This document shows, in pieces, positions 31,511-40,755 of a stretch of DNA of 64,000 bases. This DNA comes from Mesorhizobium sp. 65-26. Its GTDB lineage: Bacteria; Pseudomonadota; Alphaproteobacteria; Rhizobiales; Rhizobiaceae. The DNA lies in the NCBI GenBank assembly GCA_001899205.1, contig MKVL01000010.1, positions 329,914-393,913 on the forward strand. Reading direction: 5' to 3'. The position numbers were made by a program, and so were the translations under genes. The notes beneath the pieces were generated by a model. It searched no databases and was not told the DNA's origin. It saw only the letters and a list, made by a program, of their open reading frames with translations. Numbering within the stretch: the stretch's first letter is position 1; every line of letters starts with the position of its first letter.

Positions 31511-33427
31511 TCAGCCCTTCGCCAGGCCGCGTTCGATGAGGCGGGCGAGGCGGGCCGAGAAGGCCCTGGCGTCGGCCGGTTTGTCGCCGTCCAGCACCCG
31601 GGCCTCGTCGTAGAGGAGGTGGGCCGCGTCCTCCTTGAAGGTCCTGTCGTCGTCGCCGAGCCTCGCCAGCGCGGCGACGCGCTCGTGGCGCGGGTTGATC
31701 TCCAGGATCGGCCTGGCGGCCTTGTCGAGCCGGCCGGCGGCGTTGAGCAGGCGCTCGAACTGGCGGTCGGGACCATGCTCGGGCGCGACCAGGCAGACGG
31801 CGCTGGTCGTCAGCCTATCCGACGCCTTCACATCGGACACCTCGTCGCCGAGCGTCGATTTGACGAAGGCAAGGAAGGCGCCCACTTCCGGCGTGGCCTC
31901 GGCCGGCTTCGCAGCATCCTCGGGCAGGGGGACATCCGAGAGCTCGGCCGCGCCCTGCGTGACCGACTTAAGCGGCTTGCCGTCGAATTCAGGCGCCATC
32001 GTCACCCAGAAGGAGTCCACTGGATCGGTGAGCAACAGCACCTCGATGCCGCGCGCCCGGAAGCCTTCGAGCTGCGGCGAGGCTTCGAGCCGCGCGCGGT
32101 CGTCGCCGGCCATGAAGAAGATCGCCTTCTGGCCCTCCTTCATCGCGCCGACATAGTCGGCAAGGCTGCGCGAAGCCTCGCCCGACGTCGTCGAGCGGAA
32201 GCGCGAGAGCTTCAGCAACTGTTCGCGCCGCTCGTAATCCTCGTAGAGGCCCTCCTTGAGGACGACGCCGAAATTCTCCCAGATCCTGGCATAGGCCTCG
32301 GCATCGTTGTCGGCCAGCTTGGCGAGGTCGCCCAGGACGCGGTTGGTCACGCCCTTGCGGATCGAGGCGAGCAGGGGGCTTTCCTGGATCATCTCGCGCG
32401 AGACGTTGAGCGGCAGGTCGGCGGAATCGACAAGGCCGCGCACGAAGCGCAGGTAGCGCGGCAGGATGTCTGCGTCGTCGGTGATGAAGACGCGGCGCAC
32501 ATAGAGCTTCATGCGCCCCTGGCGGTCCTGGTCGAACAGGTCGAAGGGCCGGGAGCCCGGCACGAAGGCAAGCACGCTGTATTCCTGGCGGCCCTCGGCG
32601 CGAAAATGGATCGTCACGGCCGGCTCGTCATACTGGCCGGCGATGCCGCGATAGAAATCGGTGTATTCCTCGGGCTTGATCTCGCTCTTCTGGCGCACCC
32701 AGAGCGCGGTGCCGTCGGCGATGTCGCGCGGCTCCGCGCCGGGCTTCTCGACCAGGGTGATCGGCACCGGCACATGACCCGATTGCGACGTCACCAGTCC
32801 TTCCAGCCGGTAGGGCGTGGTGTAGGACGAGGCGTCCTCCATGAGGTGCAGGATGACGCGGGTGCCGCGCGCGGGCGCGGCGTCGAGCGGCGCGGGCGCG
32901 ATCTCGTAGGTACCCTTGCCGTCGGATGACCAGCGCCAGGCGTCGGTGCCGCCGGCCTGGCGGCTGATCACGTCGACGCGGTCGGCAACCATGAAGGCCG
33001 AATAGAAGCCGACGCCGAACTGGCCGATGAGCTGGCTGTCCTCCGTTGCCTTTCCTGCTTCCAATCGCTCCATGAAGGCGCGGGTGCCGGAACGGGCGAT
33101 CGTGCCCAGCGCCTCGGCCATCTCGTCGCGGCTCATGCCGATGCCGTTGTCCTCGACGACGAGCTGGCGGTTGTCCGGGTCGGCCGAAATCGTGATGCGC
33201 GGTTTAGGATCGTCGCCGAGCAGTTCGGGTCGGCCGATCGCCTCGAAGCGCAGTTTCTCGCAGGCGTCGGCCGCGTTGGAGATCAGCTCGCGCAGGAAGA
33301 CGTCCTTGTCGGAATAGACCGAGTGCACCATCATGTGCAGCAGGCGGGCCACATCCGCCTCGAATGCCCTGGTCTCCCGGTTGTTGGTTTCCCTGGCGCC
33401 GGTTTCCGTCGCTGTCGTATCCGTCAT
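31511..33427 (-). CDS. htpG: molecular chaperone HtpG (Hsp90)
   Basis: A 638-residue protein with the GHKL ATP-binding domain: LRELISNAADACEKLRFEAI, DNGIGMSRDEMAEALGTIAR and GQFGVGFYSAFMVADRV. The Hsp90 middle domain follows (LYVRRVFITDDADILPRYLR, LPLNVSREMIQES), then a C-terminal dimerisation region. Length matches bacterial HtpG. The ATG at 33425-33427 has GGGAA upstream; the longer frame to 33682 is rejected. It is a cytosolic ATP-dependent chaperone. It is divergent from the peptide-type importer, with which it has no obvious link. Confidence 0.97.
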   Translation of the reverse strand: MTDTTATETGARETNNRETRAFEADVARLLHMMVHSVYSDKDVFLRELISNAADACEKLRFEAIGRPELLGDDPKPRITISADPDNRQLVVEDNGIGMSRDEMAEALGTIARSGTRAFMERLEAGKATEDSQLIGQFGVGFYSAFMVADRVDVISRQAGGTDAWRWSSDGKGTYEIAPAPLDAAPARGTRVILHLMEDASSYTTPYRLEGLVTSQSGHVPVPITLVEKPGAEPRDIADGTALWVRQKSEIKPEEYTDFYRGIAGQYDEPAVTIHFRAEGRQEYSVLAFVPGSRPFDLFDQDRQGRMKLYVRRVFITDDADILPRYLRFVRGLVDSADLPLNVSREMIQESPLLASIRKGVTNRVLGDLAKLADNDAEAYARIWENFGVVLKEGLYEDYERREQLLKLSRFRSTTSGEASRSLADYVGAMKEGQKAIFFMAGDDRARLEASPQLEGFRARGIEVLLLTDPVDSFWVTMAPEFDGKPLKSVTQGAAELSDVPLPEDAAKPAEATPEVGAFLAFVKSTLGDEVSDVKASDRLTTSAVCLVAPEHGPDRQFERLLNAAGRLDKAARPILEINPRHERVAALARLGDDDRTFKEDAAHLLYDEARVLDGDKPADARAFSARLARLIERGLAKG

Positions 33428-33617
33428 TTCAAATTCCCAGATCGTCACTTTTGCCCGGCGAAGGCCGGTGCGTCCGGGCGACAGTATCGTGATGAGCCAC
33501 GAAGACAACAAGGGCCGGCGAGGCCTGAAGTCGCGGTCGGCGAGGCAAGGCCGGCGGGCCCGGCGCGGCGGCCGGCAGGGCTTGCCGGCGCCGTTCGGGA
33601 TAATGTCTTCGCCCACC

Positions 33618-33636
33618 TTGACACACGGTATACCGT
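33618..33636 (+). promoter_or_regulatory. TTGACA box overlapping a GntR-type palindrome
   Basis: TTGACA at 33618-33623 is followed at once by the perfect 12-bp palindrome ACGGTATACCGT at 33625-33636. GGTATACC-type palindromes are typical operators of GntR/FadR-class regulators, and this placement would let a repressor block RNA polymerase. It lies 58 bp before the binding-protein start codon. No GntR gene is present in the window. Confidence 0.6.
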
Positions 33637-33693
33637 ATGCGCAAATCGACCGGTAACGATCGGTTTTCGCCAAGCGCGCCAAAGGGAGACAAG

Positions 33694-35256
33694 ATGAGCC
33701 GCAAGCCGAATCTCGGGGACAATTCGTTCGCGTCGTCCAGGCGCTCCTTCCTCAAGGCCGCATTGATGGCCGGCGTCGGCGGCGCTGCCGTGATGGGCAT
33801 GTCGAGCATCCTGCCGGCGCGGGCGCTCGCCGCCGACGGCGCGCCGGCAGGCACGCTGACCTATGGCAACGCCGAGCCGCCGACCTCCAACTACTGGGAC
33901 CCGGCCGCCGGCTTCGGTCTCGTCGACGAGCAGGTCGCCTCGCTGGTGCATGACACGCTGCTGGCCTTCGACGACGCAGGCAAGGTGCAGCCCTCGGTGG
34001 CGACCGCCTGGGAGCTGAAGAGCCCGACGACGGTGGCGCTGACGCTGCGCTCGGACGTCAAGTTCCACGACGGCAAGCCGGTGACGGCGGAGGACATCAA
34101 GGCCACGATCGATCGTCTGGGCGAGGGCAAGCTTGCCCAGTCCATGGTCGTGGTGCCCGGCATCAAGGTCAACATTGCCTCGCCGACCAGCATCGAGGTG
34201 GTGTCGCCGCAGCCTTTCGGCGTGATCCTCAACGCGCTGGCCTTCATCAAGATCCTGCCCAAGGCCAACATCGACAATCCCGACAATTTCAAGAAGGGCG
34301 CGCTGGGCTCCGGCCCCTACAAATTCGTGTCCTATTCCGGCAACGACGTGGTGCTGGAGGCCAATCCCGACCACTGGGCCGGCGCGCCGAAGATCAAGAC
34401 CGTCACCTTCCGCTACATCGAGGACGCGCAGGCGCGCATCAACGCGTTGCTGTCGGGCCAGGTCGACATCCTCACCCGCGTCTCCTCGGAAGATCTCGCC
34501 CGCGTCGAGGGCAACGACACCTTCATCGTCAACCGCCAGTCGCCGCCGGCGCAGATCGTCGCCATCTACCAGCACAACGGGCCGCTGGGAGACGTCAAGC
34601 TGCGCCAGGCGGTCGCCCATGCGATCAACCGCGAGGCCATTGCCAAGTCGCTGATGCGCGGCGCCAACTCGGTCGGCTTCTCGTCGCTGCCAACCAACTC
34701 GCCCTTCTACACGCCGCTCGAGCCGAAGTTCGAATACGACCTTGAGAAGGCCAAGGCGCTGCTGGCCGAATCCAGCCACGCCGGCGGCGTCACGCTGCGG
34801 ATGTCGACCTCGACGCTGGTGCCGAACCAGATCGAGATCGACCAGGTGATCGCGGCCTCGCTGCAGCAGATCGGCATCAATGTCGAGGTGGAAAGGCTCG
34901 AGGTCGGCGCGTTCCGCTCCTCCTACAACACCTACGACATCAACCTGAACACGCTGGCCATCTTCAACAACGATCCCGATTTCGTGCTCGGCTTCTATGT
35001 CGGCGGCACGGGCGAGGCAGTGTTCCACTTCAAGGACGCCAAGTATGAGGAGCTGCACGCCGCCCAGCGCGCCGCGACGCCCGACAAGCGCGCCGAGGCG
35101 GTGACCGCGGCGGCGAGCTATCTCTGGGAGAACCAAGTCACGCTCTACCTGTCCGACGAGGTCTGGCACTTCATCGTCAACAAGCGCGTGCACGACTATG
35201 TGCGCGCGCCGCTGGTCGGCGAGAACCTCCTGGCGAAGGTTTCGGTCGCCTCCTGA
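33694..35256 (+). CDS. ABC transporter substrate-binding protein, family 5 (peptide/opine/nickel type)
   Basis: A 520-residue protein with a twin-arginine signal: SSRRSFLKAALMAGVGGAA, followed by a cleavable region ending near ALAADG. The mature part is an SBP_bac_5 fold: VKFHDGKPVTAEDIKATIDR is the family signature, and NPDHWAGAPKIKTVTFRYIE and LRQAVAHAINREAIAKSLM follow. The ATG at 33694 has AAAGGGAG upstream. Tat export suggests folding before export. It opens a seven-gene operon with DppBCDF-like parts, a deacetylase and an epimerase. Confidence 0.93.
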   Translation: MSRKPNLGDNSFASSRRSFLKAALMAGVGGAAVMGMSSILPARALAADGAPAGTLTYGNAEPPTSNYWDPAAGFGLVDEQVASLVHDTLLAFDDAGKVQPSVATAWELKSPTTVALTLRSDVKFHDGKPVTAEDIKATIDRLGEGKLAQSMVVVPGIKVNIASPTSIEVVSPQPFGVILNALAFIKILPKANIDNPDNFKKGALGSGPYKFVSYSGNDVVLEANPDHWAGAPKIKTVTFRYIEDAQARINALLSGQVDILTRVSSEDLARVEGNDTFIVNRQSPPAQIVAIYQHNGPLGDVKLRQAVAHAINREAIAKSLMRGANSVGFSSLPTNSPFYTPLEPKFEYDLEKAKALLAESSHAGGVTLRMSTSTLVPNQIEIDQVIAASLQQIGINVEVERLEVGAFRSSYNTYDINLNTLAIFNNDPDFVLGFYVGGTGEAVFHFKDAKYEELHAAQRAATPDKRAEAVTAAASYLWENQVTLYLSDEVWHFIVNKRVHDYVRAPLVGENLLAKVSVAS

Positions 35257-35290
35257 CGGGTCGCCTCTGTCGCGAGGCCGGCGTTCAAGC

Positions 35291-35338
35291 AAAGCAGTTC
35301 CAGGGAGAGCCTTCATGCGCTTTCCCCGGAATTGCTTT
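35291..35338 (+). repeat. hairpin between binding-protein and permease genes
   Basis: AAAGCAGTTCCAGGG (35291-35305) pairs with CCCCGGAATTGCTTT (35324-35338), with one wobble and one mismatch, around an 18-base loop. Hairpins at this place often protect the binding-protein mRNA and reduce read-through into the permease genes. It may also be a mosaic element; no second copy is seen here. Confidence 0.6.
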
Positions 35339-35373
35339 AGCGTCCGGCTTCGCTTTCAATTTCAGGAGCGGCG

Positions 35374-36300
35374 ATGGGCAGTTTCATCATCAGAAGGGTA
35401 GCGCAGTCGCTGATCATCGTGGTGCTGATCGCGGTGACGGTGTTCCTCGTGCTGCGGCTCTCGGCCGGCGATCCGGCGCGCATCCGCGCGCCCGTCTTCG
35501 CCCGCCCCGACGTCATCGAGCAGTATCGTCGCGACTTCGGCATCGACAGGCCGCTGATCGAGCAACTCGGCTCGTTCTTCCTCAACGCCCTGCGCGGCGA
35601 CCTCGGCCAATCCTTCCGCTTCCAGGCGCCGGTCACCGACCTGATCCTGCAAGCGCTGCCCAAGACGCTGATGCTGGCCGGCGTGTCGCTGGCGCTGTCG
35701 CTGGCAGTGGCCATCGTGCTCGGCAGCCTTGCGGCGCTCAGGCCGCGCTCCTTCTGGGGCTGGCTGTCCTCGGCGGTTGCCGCCTTCGGCCAGTCGGCGC
35801 CCGTGTTCTGGACCGGGGCCGTGCTGGTGCTGGTCTTCGCGGTCGGCCTGCGCTGGCTGCCGTCGGGCGGCTACAACGGCCTGTCCAGCCTGGTGCTGCC
35901 GGCCATCGCGGTGACGCTGTCGATCCTGCCAACGCAGCTTCGCGTGCTGCGCGCCTCGATGCAGGCGGTGCTGAAGGAGGACTATATCCGCACCGCCCGG
36001 GCATTCGGCCTGCGCGAGCGGCGCATCACCTTCGTCTACGCGCTCAAGAACGCCTGCCTGCCGCTGCTTACGGTCATCGGCGTCGACATCGGCTATCTGC
36101 TCGGCGGCGTCATCGTCGCCGAGGTGGTGTTCGCCTTTCCCGGCATCGGCGAGCTTGCCCTGGTTGCGCTCAACGCGCGCGACTATCCGCTGATCCAGGG
36201 CATCACCATCGTCACGGCGAGCTTCTTCGTCATCGTCAACCTGCTGATCGACCTTCTCTACACGCGCGTCGATCCCCGCATTCGCCTGGAACGGTCATAA
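35374..36300 (+). CDS. ABC transporter permease (DppB/OppB-like)
   Basis: A 308-residue inner-membrane protein with about six TM helices. The N-terminal ARVF-type sequence is MGSFIIRRVAQSLIIVVLIA and the permease EAA loop is EDYIRTARAFGLRERRITFV. The C-terminal VVFAFPGIGELALVALNARD is characteristic of DppB/OppB. The start follows CAGGAGCGGCG. It forms the channel with the DppC-like protein; the deacetylase gene separates the two. Confidence 0.94.
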   Translation: MGSFIIRRVAQSLIIVVLIAVTVFLVLRLSAGDPARIRAPVFARPDVIEQYRRDFGIDRPLIEQLGSFFLNALRGDLGQSFRFQAPVTDLILQALPKTLMLAGVSLALSLAVAIVLGSLAALRPRSFWGWLSSAVAAFGQSAPVFWTGAVLVLVFAVGLRWLPSGGYNGLSSLVLPAIAVTLSILPTQLRVLRASMQAVLKEDYIRTARAFGLRERRITFVYALKNACLPLLTVIGVDIGYLLGGVIVAEVVFAFPGIGELALVALNARDYPLIQGITIVTASFFVIVNLLIDLLYTRVDPRIRLERS

Positions 36301-36311
36301 TTGGAGCGGTC

Positions 36312-37031
36312 ATGAACATCCTCGCCATCGGAGCCCACCCCGACGACATCGAAATGCAGTGCGCCGGCACGCTGGCGCTGTACGCCAGGGCCGGACACAA
36401 GGTCTTCATGGCCGTGGCGACCAACGGCAATGTCGGCTCGCCGACCCACAGCCGCGAGGAGATCGCCGCCATCCGCCACCAGGAGCAGCTTGCTTCCTGC
36501 GCCATGATCGGCGCCGAGCTGATCTGGATGGATTTCGATGACGAGTGGCTGTTCAACGACCGCCCGACGCGCGAGCGCTTCATCGACGCCATCCGCCAGG
36601 CAAATCCCGACGTGATGTTCATCCACGGGCCGAGCGACTATCACCCCGACCACCGCATTTCAGGACAGGTCGCCGAGGACGCGCGCATTCCGGCCTCGGT
36701 GCGGCTGGTCGAGACCAGCTTGCCGCATATCAAGAAAATCCCGCACGTCTTCTACATGGACAATCCGGTCGGCCTCGAATTCGAGCCGGAAGCCTATGTC
36801 GACATATCCAGCGTGTTCGAGACCAAGCGCGCCATGCTGCTCAAGCACGAGAGCCAGGACAGGTGGATGCGCGCCGTCTATGGCGAGCACACCTCGATCG
36901 CCGACATGATGACCCAGAATGCGGCGCTGCGCGGCAGCGCGGCCGGATGCGCCCATGCGGAAGGGTTTCGTGAGGTGAAGACCTATCCGCGCACCGGCTC
37001 GTTCGCGCTGCTGCCCGGCTTCGGTCGCTGA
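36312..37031 (+). CDS. PIG-L/LmbE family deacetylase
   Basis: A 239-residue zinc hydrolase with the family motif AIGAHPDDIEMQCAGTLALY (His, Asp, Asp) and the second metal motif GPSDYHPDHRISGQ with HPDH. Members remove acetyl groups from N-acetylglucosamine-type compounds (GlcNAc-PI, mycothiol precursors, lincomycin-type substrates, chitobiose). It lies between the DppB- and DppC-like genes, 11 bp after the former and 2 bp before the latter, so it is expressed with the importer. The imported compound may carry an N-acyl group on a sugar (inference). Confidence 0.93.
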   Translation: MNILAIGAHPDDIEMQCAGTLALYARAGHKVFMAVATNGNVGSPTHSREEIAAIRHQEQLASCAMIGAELIWMDFDDEWLFNDRPTRERFIDAIRQANPDVMFIHGPSDYHPDHRISGQVAEDARIPASVRLVETSLPHIKKIPHVFYMDNPVGLEFEPEAYVDISSVFETKRAMLLKHESQDRWMRAVYGEHTSIADMMTQNAALRGSAAGCAHAEGFREVKTYPRTGSFALLPGFGR

Positions 37032-37033
37032 CG

Positions 37034-37909
37034 ATGGCGGCGCCGGCGACGCTTCCCACGCAAGGCGGACCGGGCCTCATCCAGCGCCTGCGCGTCAACG
37101 TCGCGCTCGGCGCCGGCGTCGTGCTGCTTGTCATCATGGTGCTGGCGGCGGTCGCCGCGCCGCTTCTGGCGTCGTCCGGTCCCACCGAGGTCGACCTGAT
37201 GGCGGTGCGCCTGCCGCCGTCGCCGCAGCACTGGTTCGGCACCGACGCGGTGGGCCGGGACCTGTTGTCGCGCGTCCTTTATGGCGGCCGTGTCTCGCTG
37301 CTGATCGCTGGCGTCGGCATGATCGGCTCGCTTACGCTCGGCACGCTGATGGGCATGCTGGCCGCCTTCGGCAACCGCTTCGTGCGGCCGGCGGTCGACC
37401 GTGTCATCGAGATCCAGCTTGCCTTTCCCTATGTGCTGCTGGCCATCGCGGTGACAAGCGCGGTGCGGCCCTCGACGCCGGTCCTGATCCTGCTGATGGT
37501 ATTGGCCGCCTGGGCGGCGGCGGCGCGCGTGGTGCGCGCCATCGCCCTGCAGGAGCGCGGCAAGGACTACGTCAAGGCCGCGGAGGTGCTCGGCGCCTCG
37601 CGCCTGCGTATCGCCATGCTGCATGTCTTTCCGAGCGTCCTTCCCAGCCTCGTCGTGCTGGCCGCCATGCAGATGGCGGCGATGATCGTGTTCGAGGCGA
37701 CGCTGTCCTTCCTCGGCATGGGCGTGCAGCCGCCGACGCCGAGCTGGGGCGGCATCATGCTCGACGGCAAGAACTACATCACCTCGGCCTGGTGGGTGGC
37801 CTCGCTGCCCGGCCTCGCCATCGTCGTCACTTCGCTCGCGCTGGTGCTGATCGGCGACGGCCTGCAGGCGCGGACCGAGGCGATGCGCGCACGCGAGGGA
37901 GACCGCTGA
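37034..37909 (+). CDS. ABC transporter permease (DppC/OppC-like)
   Basis: A 291-residue permease with an N-terminal OppC_N segment (LGAGVVLLVIMVLAAVAAPL and HWFGTDAVGRDLLSRVLYGG) and the EAA loop KDYVKAAEVLGASRLRIAML. The C-terminal FEATLSFLGMGVQPPTPSWG is typical of DppC. It starts two bases after the deacetylase stop. It is the partner of the DppB-like permease. Confidence 0.94.
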   Translation: MAAPATLPTQGGPGLIQRLRVNVALGAGVVLLVIMVLAAVAAPLLASSGPTEVDLMAVRLPPSPQHWFGTDAVGRDLLSRVLYGGRVSLLIAGVGMIGSLTLGTLMGMLAAFGNRFVRPAVDRVIEIQLAFPYVLLAIAVTSAVRPSTPVLILLMVLAAWAAAARVVRAIALQERGKDYVKAAEVLGASRLRIAMLHVFPSVLPSLVVLAAMQMAAMIVFEATLSFLGMGVQPPTPSWGGIMLDGKNYITSAWWVASLPGLAIVVTSLALVLIGDGLQARTEAMRAREGDR

Positions 37910-38901
37910 TGGAACCGGTGCTTTCGGTCGAGAACCTCAGCGTGCGCTTTCCCGGGCGCGCCGGCGATATCACCGTCGTCGACGACCTCTCCTTCAGCCT
38001 GGAAGCCGGACGCAGCCTGGTGATCGCCGGCGAATCCGGCTCCGGCAAGTCGATGGCCTGCCAGACACTGCTCGGCATCGCGCCGGGCTCAGCCAGGGTC
38101 ACGGCGACGCGCATCGGTTGGCGCGGCCGCGACCTGCAGAAGCTATCCCAGGAGGATTGGCGTGGTGTTCGCGGTGCCGAGATCGCCATGATCTTCCAGG
38201 ATCCGACCGCGGCGCTCAATCCGCTGATCACGGTCGAGCACCAGATCGTCGACGCCGTGCGCGCGCATCGCCGCTGCAGTCGCGACGAAGCGCGCGCACG
38301 CGCCGTCGAGGTGCTGGGCATGGCCGGCTTTCCCGACGCGGCGCAGCGCATGAAAAGCTATCCGAGCGAGCTTTCCGGCGGCCTGCGCCAGCGCGTGGCC
38401 ATCGCGCTGGCGCTCGCCAACGCGCCCTCGCTGATCATCGCCGACGAGGCGACGACCAACCTCGATGTCTCCATCCAGGCGCAGATCGTCAAGCTGCTGC
38501 GCGAGCTACAGAAAAAGCTCGGCATGGCGCTGATCTTCGTCACCCACGACCTCGGGCTGGCGGCCGAGATCGGCGACGATCTGCTGGTCATGTACGCCGG
38601 CCACGCGGTCGAGTACGGGCCGGCGCGCGGCGTGCTGGCAGATCCCTGCCATCCCTACACGCGCGGCCTGCTGCGCTCGGCGCCGACGCTGAAGTCGAGC
38701 CGCGACAACCCGCTGGTGCCGATACCCGGCCAGCCGCCGCAGCCCGGCTCCATCGGCGGCGGGGCGCCGTTCCGCTCGCGCTGCCCGGTCTCGGTCGCGG
38801 GTGTCTGCGAGACGGCGCGGCCCGGCTGGAGCGAGGCGGGCCCGGGCCATCTCGTTGCCTGCCATCGCTTTGCCCAGGACGGCCGAAGGGGGCTGCCATG
38901 A
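37909..38901 (+). CDS. ABC transporter ATP-binding protein (DppD/OppD-like)
   Basis: A 330-residue ATPase: Walker A AGESGSGKSMACQTLLG, IFQDPTAALNPLITVEHQIV, LSGGLRQRVAIALALA and IIADEATTNLDVSIQAQIV. Near the C-terminus HPYTRGLLRSAPTL and the cysteine-containing tail GAPFRSRCPVSVAGVCETAR match the OppD/DppD C-terminal region. Its ATG overlaps the permease stop codon (TGATG), so translation is coupled. Confidence 0.94.
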   Translation: MEPVLSVENLSVRFPGRAGDITVVDDLSFSLEAGRSLVIAGESGSGKSMACQTLLGIAPGSARVTATRIGWRGRDLQKLSQEDWRGVRGAEIAMIFQDPTAALNPLITVEHQIVDAVRAHRRCSRDEARARAVEVLGMAGFPDAAQRMKSYPSELSGGLRQRVAIALALANAPSLIIADEATTNLDVSIQAQIVKLLRELQKKLGMALIFVTHDLGLAAEIGDDLLVMYAGHAVEYGPARGVLADPCHPYTRGLLRSAPTLKSSRDNPLVPIPGQPPQPGSIGGGAPFRSRCPVSVAGVCETARPGWSEAGPGHLVACHRFAQDGRRGLP

Positions 38902-39722
38902 ATGCTGCCGTGAGCACGAGCGCCGGGGTCCTCGAAGCGCGCAACATCGTCAAGACCTTCTCGGTGCGCCGCGAGGGGAGGACGCGCGAGGTGCGGGCTG
39001 TCAACGACGTGTCCGTCGCCGTCGCGCCGGGCGAAATCGTCGGCCTCGTCGGCGAAAGCGGCTGCGGCAAGACCACGCTGTCGCGCATCATGATCGGCAT
39101 CGAGCAGCCGACGCAGGGCGAGGTGCGCTATGGCGGCAAACCCGTCGCCGATCGCGCCGACTGGGCCGCGCTGCGCCGGTCAGTGCAATACGTCTTCCAG
39201 GACCCGTTCACGGCGCTCTGCCCGACGATGCGCATCGGCAAGGCGCTGGCCGAGCCGCTCGCCATCCACGGCCTCTGCGCGCCGTCCGAGCGCGATGGAA
39301 AGGTGGCGCGCATGCTGGAGATGGTGGGGCTGCATCCTGATGTCGCACGGCGCATGCCGAACCAGCTTTCGGGCGGCCAGCGCCAGCGCGTCAACCTCGC
39401 GCGGGCGCTGATGGTGGAGCCGAAGATCCTGATCTGCGACGAGATCGTGTCGGGCCTCGACGTCTCGGTGCAGGCGCAGGTGCTGCAATTGCTGCTCGAC
39501 CTCAAGCAGCGGCTGGACCTCAGCCTGATCTTCATCTCGCACGATCTGCGCGTCATCCGCTACCTCTGCGACCGCGTGCTGGTGATGTATCTCGGCGAGA
39601 TCGTCGAGCAGGGCGAGACGGCCTCGGTGTTCGACAACCCGCGTCACGACTACACGCGCACGCTGCTGGCCGCGATACCGGACCATTCGCGCGCGCTCGC
39701 GGCCATGGCCGACAACGCCTGA
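38898..39722 (+). CDS. ABC transporter ATP-binding protein (DppF/OppF-like)
   Basis: A 274-residue ATPase: Walker A VGESGCGKTTLSRIMIG, the Q-loop [34 protein letters not shown] and Walker B ILICDEIVSGLDVSVQAQVL. The ATG overlaps the DppD-like stop by four bases (ATGA). Frames starting further upstream belong to the neighbouring gene. It lacks the Cys-rich C-terminal tail of many DppF proteins. Confidence 0.94.
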   Translation: MNAAVSTSAGVLEARNIVKTFSVRREGRTREVRAVNDVSVAVAPGEIVGLVGESGCGKTTLSRIMIGIEQPTQGEVRYGGKPVADRADWAALRRSVQYVFQDPFTALCPTMRIGKALAEPLAIHGLCAPSERDGKVARMLEMVGLHPDVARRMPNQLSGGQRQRVNLARALMVEPKILICDEIVSGLDVSVQAQVLQLLLDLKQRLDLSLIFISHDLRVIRYLCDRVLVMYLGEIVEQGETASVFDNPRHDYTRTLLAAIPDHSRALAAMADNA

Positions 39723-39764
39723 TGCAAGTCGCTCAAACGTGTCAGGCTGTTTCGGGGCAACGGC

Positions 39765-40670
39765 ATGCAGGGACGTAAGGATTTCAGGCTGCGGCTGCGC
39801 GCCGGCGTGCTGACGCTGGAACTGGTGCCGTCGCTGGGCGGCGCGGTCAGCGCCTTTCGCCTTGAGACCAGGGCAGGGCCGTTCGACCTGTTCCGGTCGC
39901 TGAAAGTGCCGGAAGGCGCGCGCGAGGACGCGCTTCATGCCGGCTGCTTCCCGATGGTGCCCTTTGCCAACTGCATCCGCGACAATCGCTTCGGCTTCGA
40001 GGGCAGGCGTTATGCCGTTTCGCCGAACATGGCCGGCAGCCGCCTCAATTTCCATGGCTCGGGCTGGCAGTCCGCATGGCAGGTCGCGGCGCGCGCCCTC
40101 GACCGCGTGGAACTGCGCCTCGGCGACGGACGCGTCGACGGCGTTTATCGCTACGAGGCGGTTCAGCTGTTCGAGCTCGATCCCCGCGCGCTGACCCTCA
40201 CCACGACGCTGCGCAATCGCGGCGAGCGGGCGATGCCGTTCAGCTTCGGCCAGCATCCGTGGTTTCCCCGTCATGGCGGCATGCTGGTCCGTTTCCGCGC
40301 CGGCGCGGTGCTGGGCACCGACGCCGAAGGCGGGGCGCTGTCCCGTGAGCCGATCGCGCAGGATGCCGACTACAGCGTCTTTCGTTCCGTGCCCGCCGGC
40401 TATCGCAACCAGTGCTATGCGGGCTGGACCGGCGAAGCCGAGATTGCCTGGCCGGCAAACCGCATCGGCCTCGCGATCACGGCCGATCCCGTCTTCGGTC
40501 ACCTGATGCTGCACGCGCCGGCGAGCGGCGAGCCGGTTGTGTGCCTGGAGCCGCAGAGCCCGGCGCCCTGCGGTTTCGACGGACTGGAGGAGGGGAAAAT
40601 GGCTCCCGGCGTATTCGTGCTGGCGCCGGGCGAAGCGATCGCCGGCGCCATCCGCTTCGAGGTGAGCTAG
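39765..40670 (+). CDS. aldose 1-epimerase family protein
   Basis: A 301-residue galactose-mutarotase-like protein: LVPSLGGAVSAFRLETR, then FPMVPFANCIRDNRFGFEG with the conserved N-R, RLNFHGSGWQSAWQVA with the active-site His, SFGQHPWFPRHGG with the second His, and CLEPQSPAPCGFDGLEEG with the catalytic Glu. It converts anomers of a sugar. It follows the ABC operon after 42 bp, so it probably belongs to it and supports a sugar-containing substrate. Confidence 0.9.
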   Translation: MQGRKDFRLRLRAGVLTLELVPSLGGAVSAFRLETRAGPFDLFRSLKVPEGAREDALHAGCFPMVPFANCIRDNRFGFEGRRYAVSPNMAGSRLNFHGSGWQSAWQVAARALDRVELRLGDGRVDGVYRYEAVQLFELDPRALTLTTTLRNRGERAMPFSFGQHPWFPRHGGMLVRFRAGAVLGTDAEGGALSREPIAQDADYSVFRSVPAGYRNQCYAGWTGEAEIAWPANRIGLAITADPVFGHLMLHAPASGEPVVCLEPQSPAPCGFDGLEEGKMAPGVFVLAPGEAIAGAIRFEVS

Positions 40671-40755
40671 TCCAACTGCCCCTAAATGCGACGCCGCATC
40701 TTCGACCGGATGTCGGCTAAATGGTCGGGTGGCAGGCGACCGGAACCGGCCAACC

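Noticed and set aside
33445-35316. A 623-codon minus-strand frame opposite the family 5 binding protein
   Set aside because: It is an antisense shadow; the plus frame has a Tat signal and an SBP_bac_5 signature.
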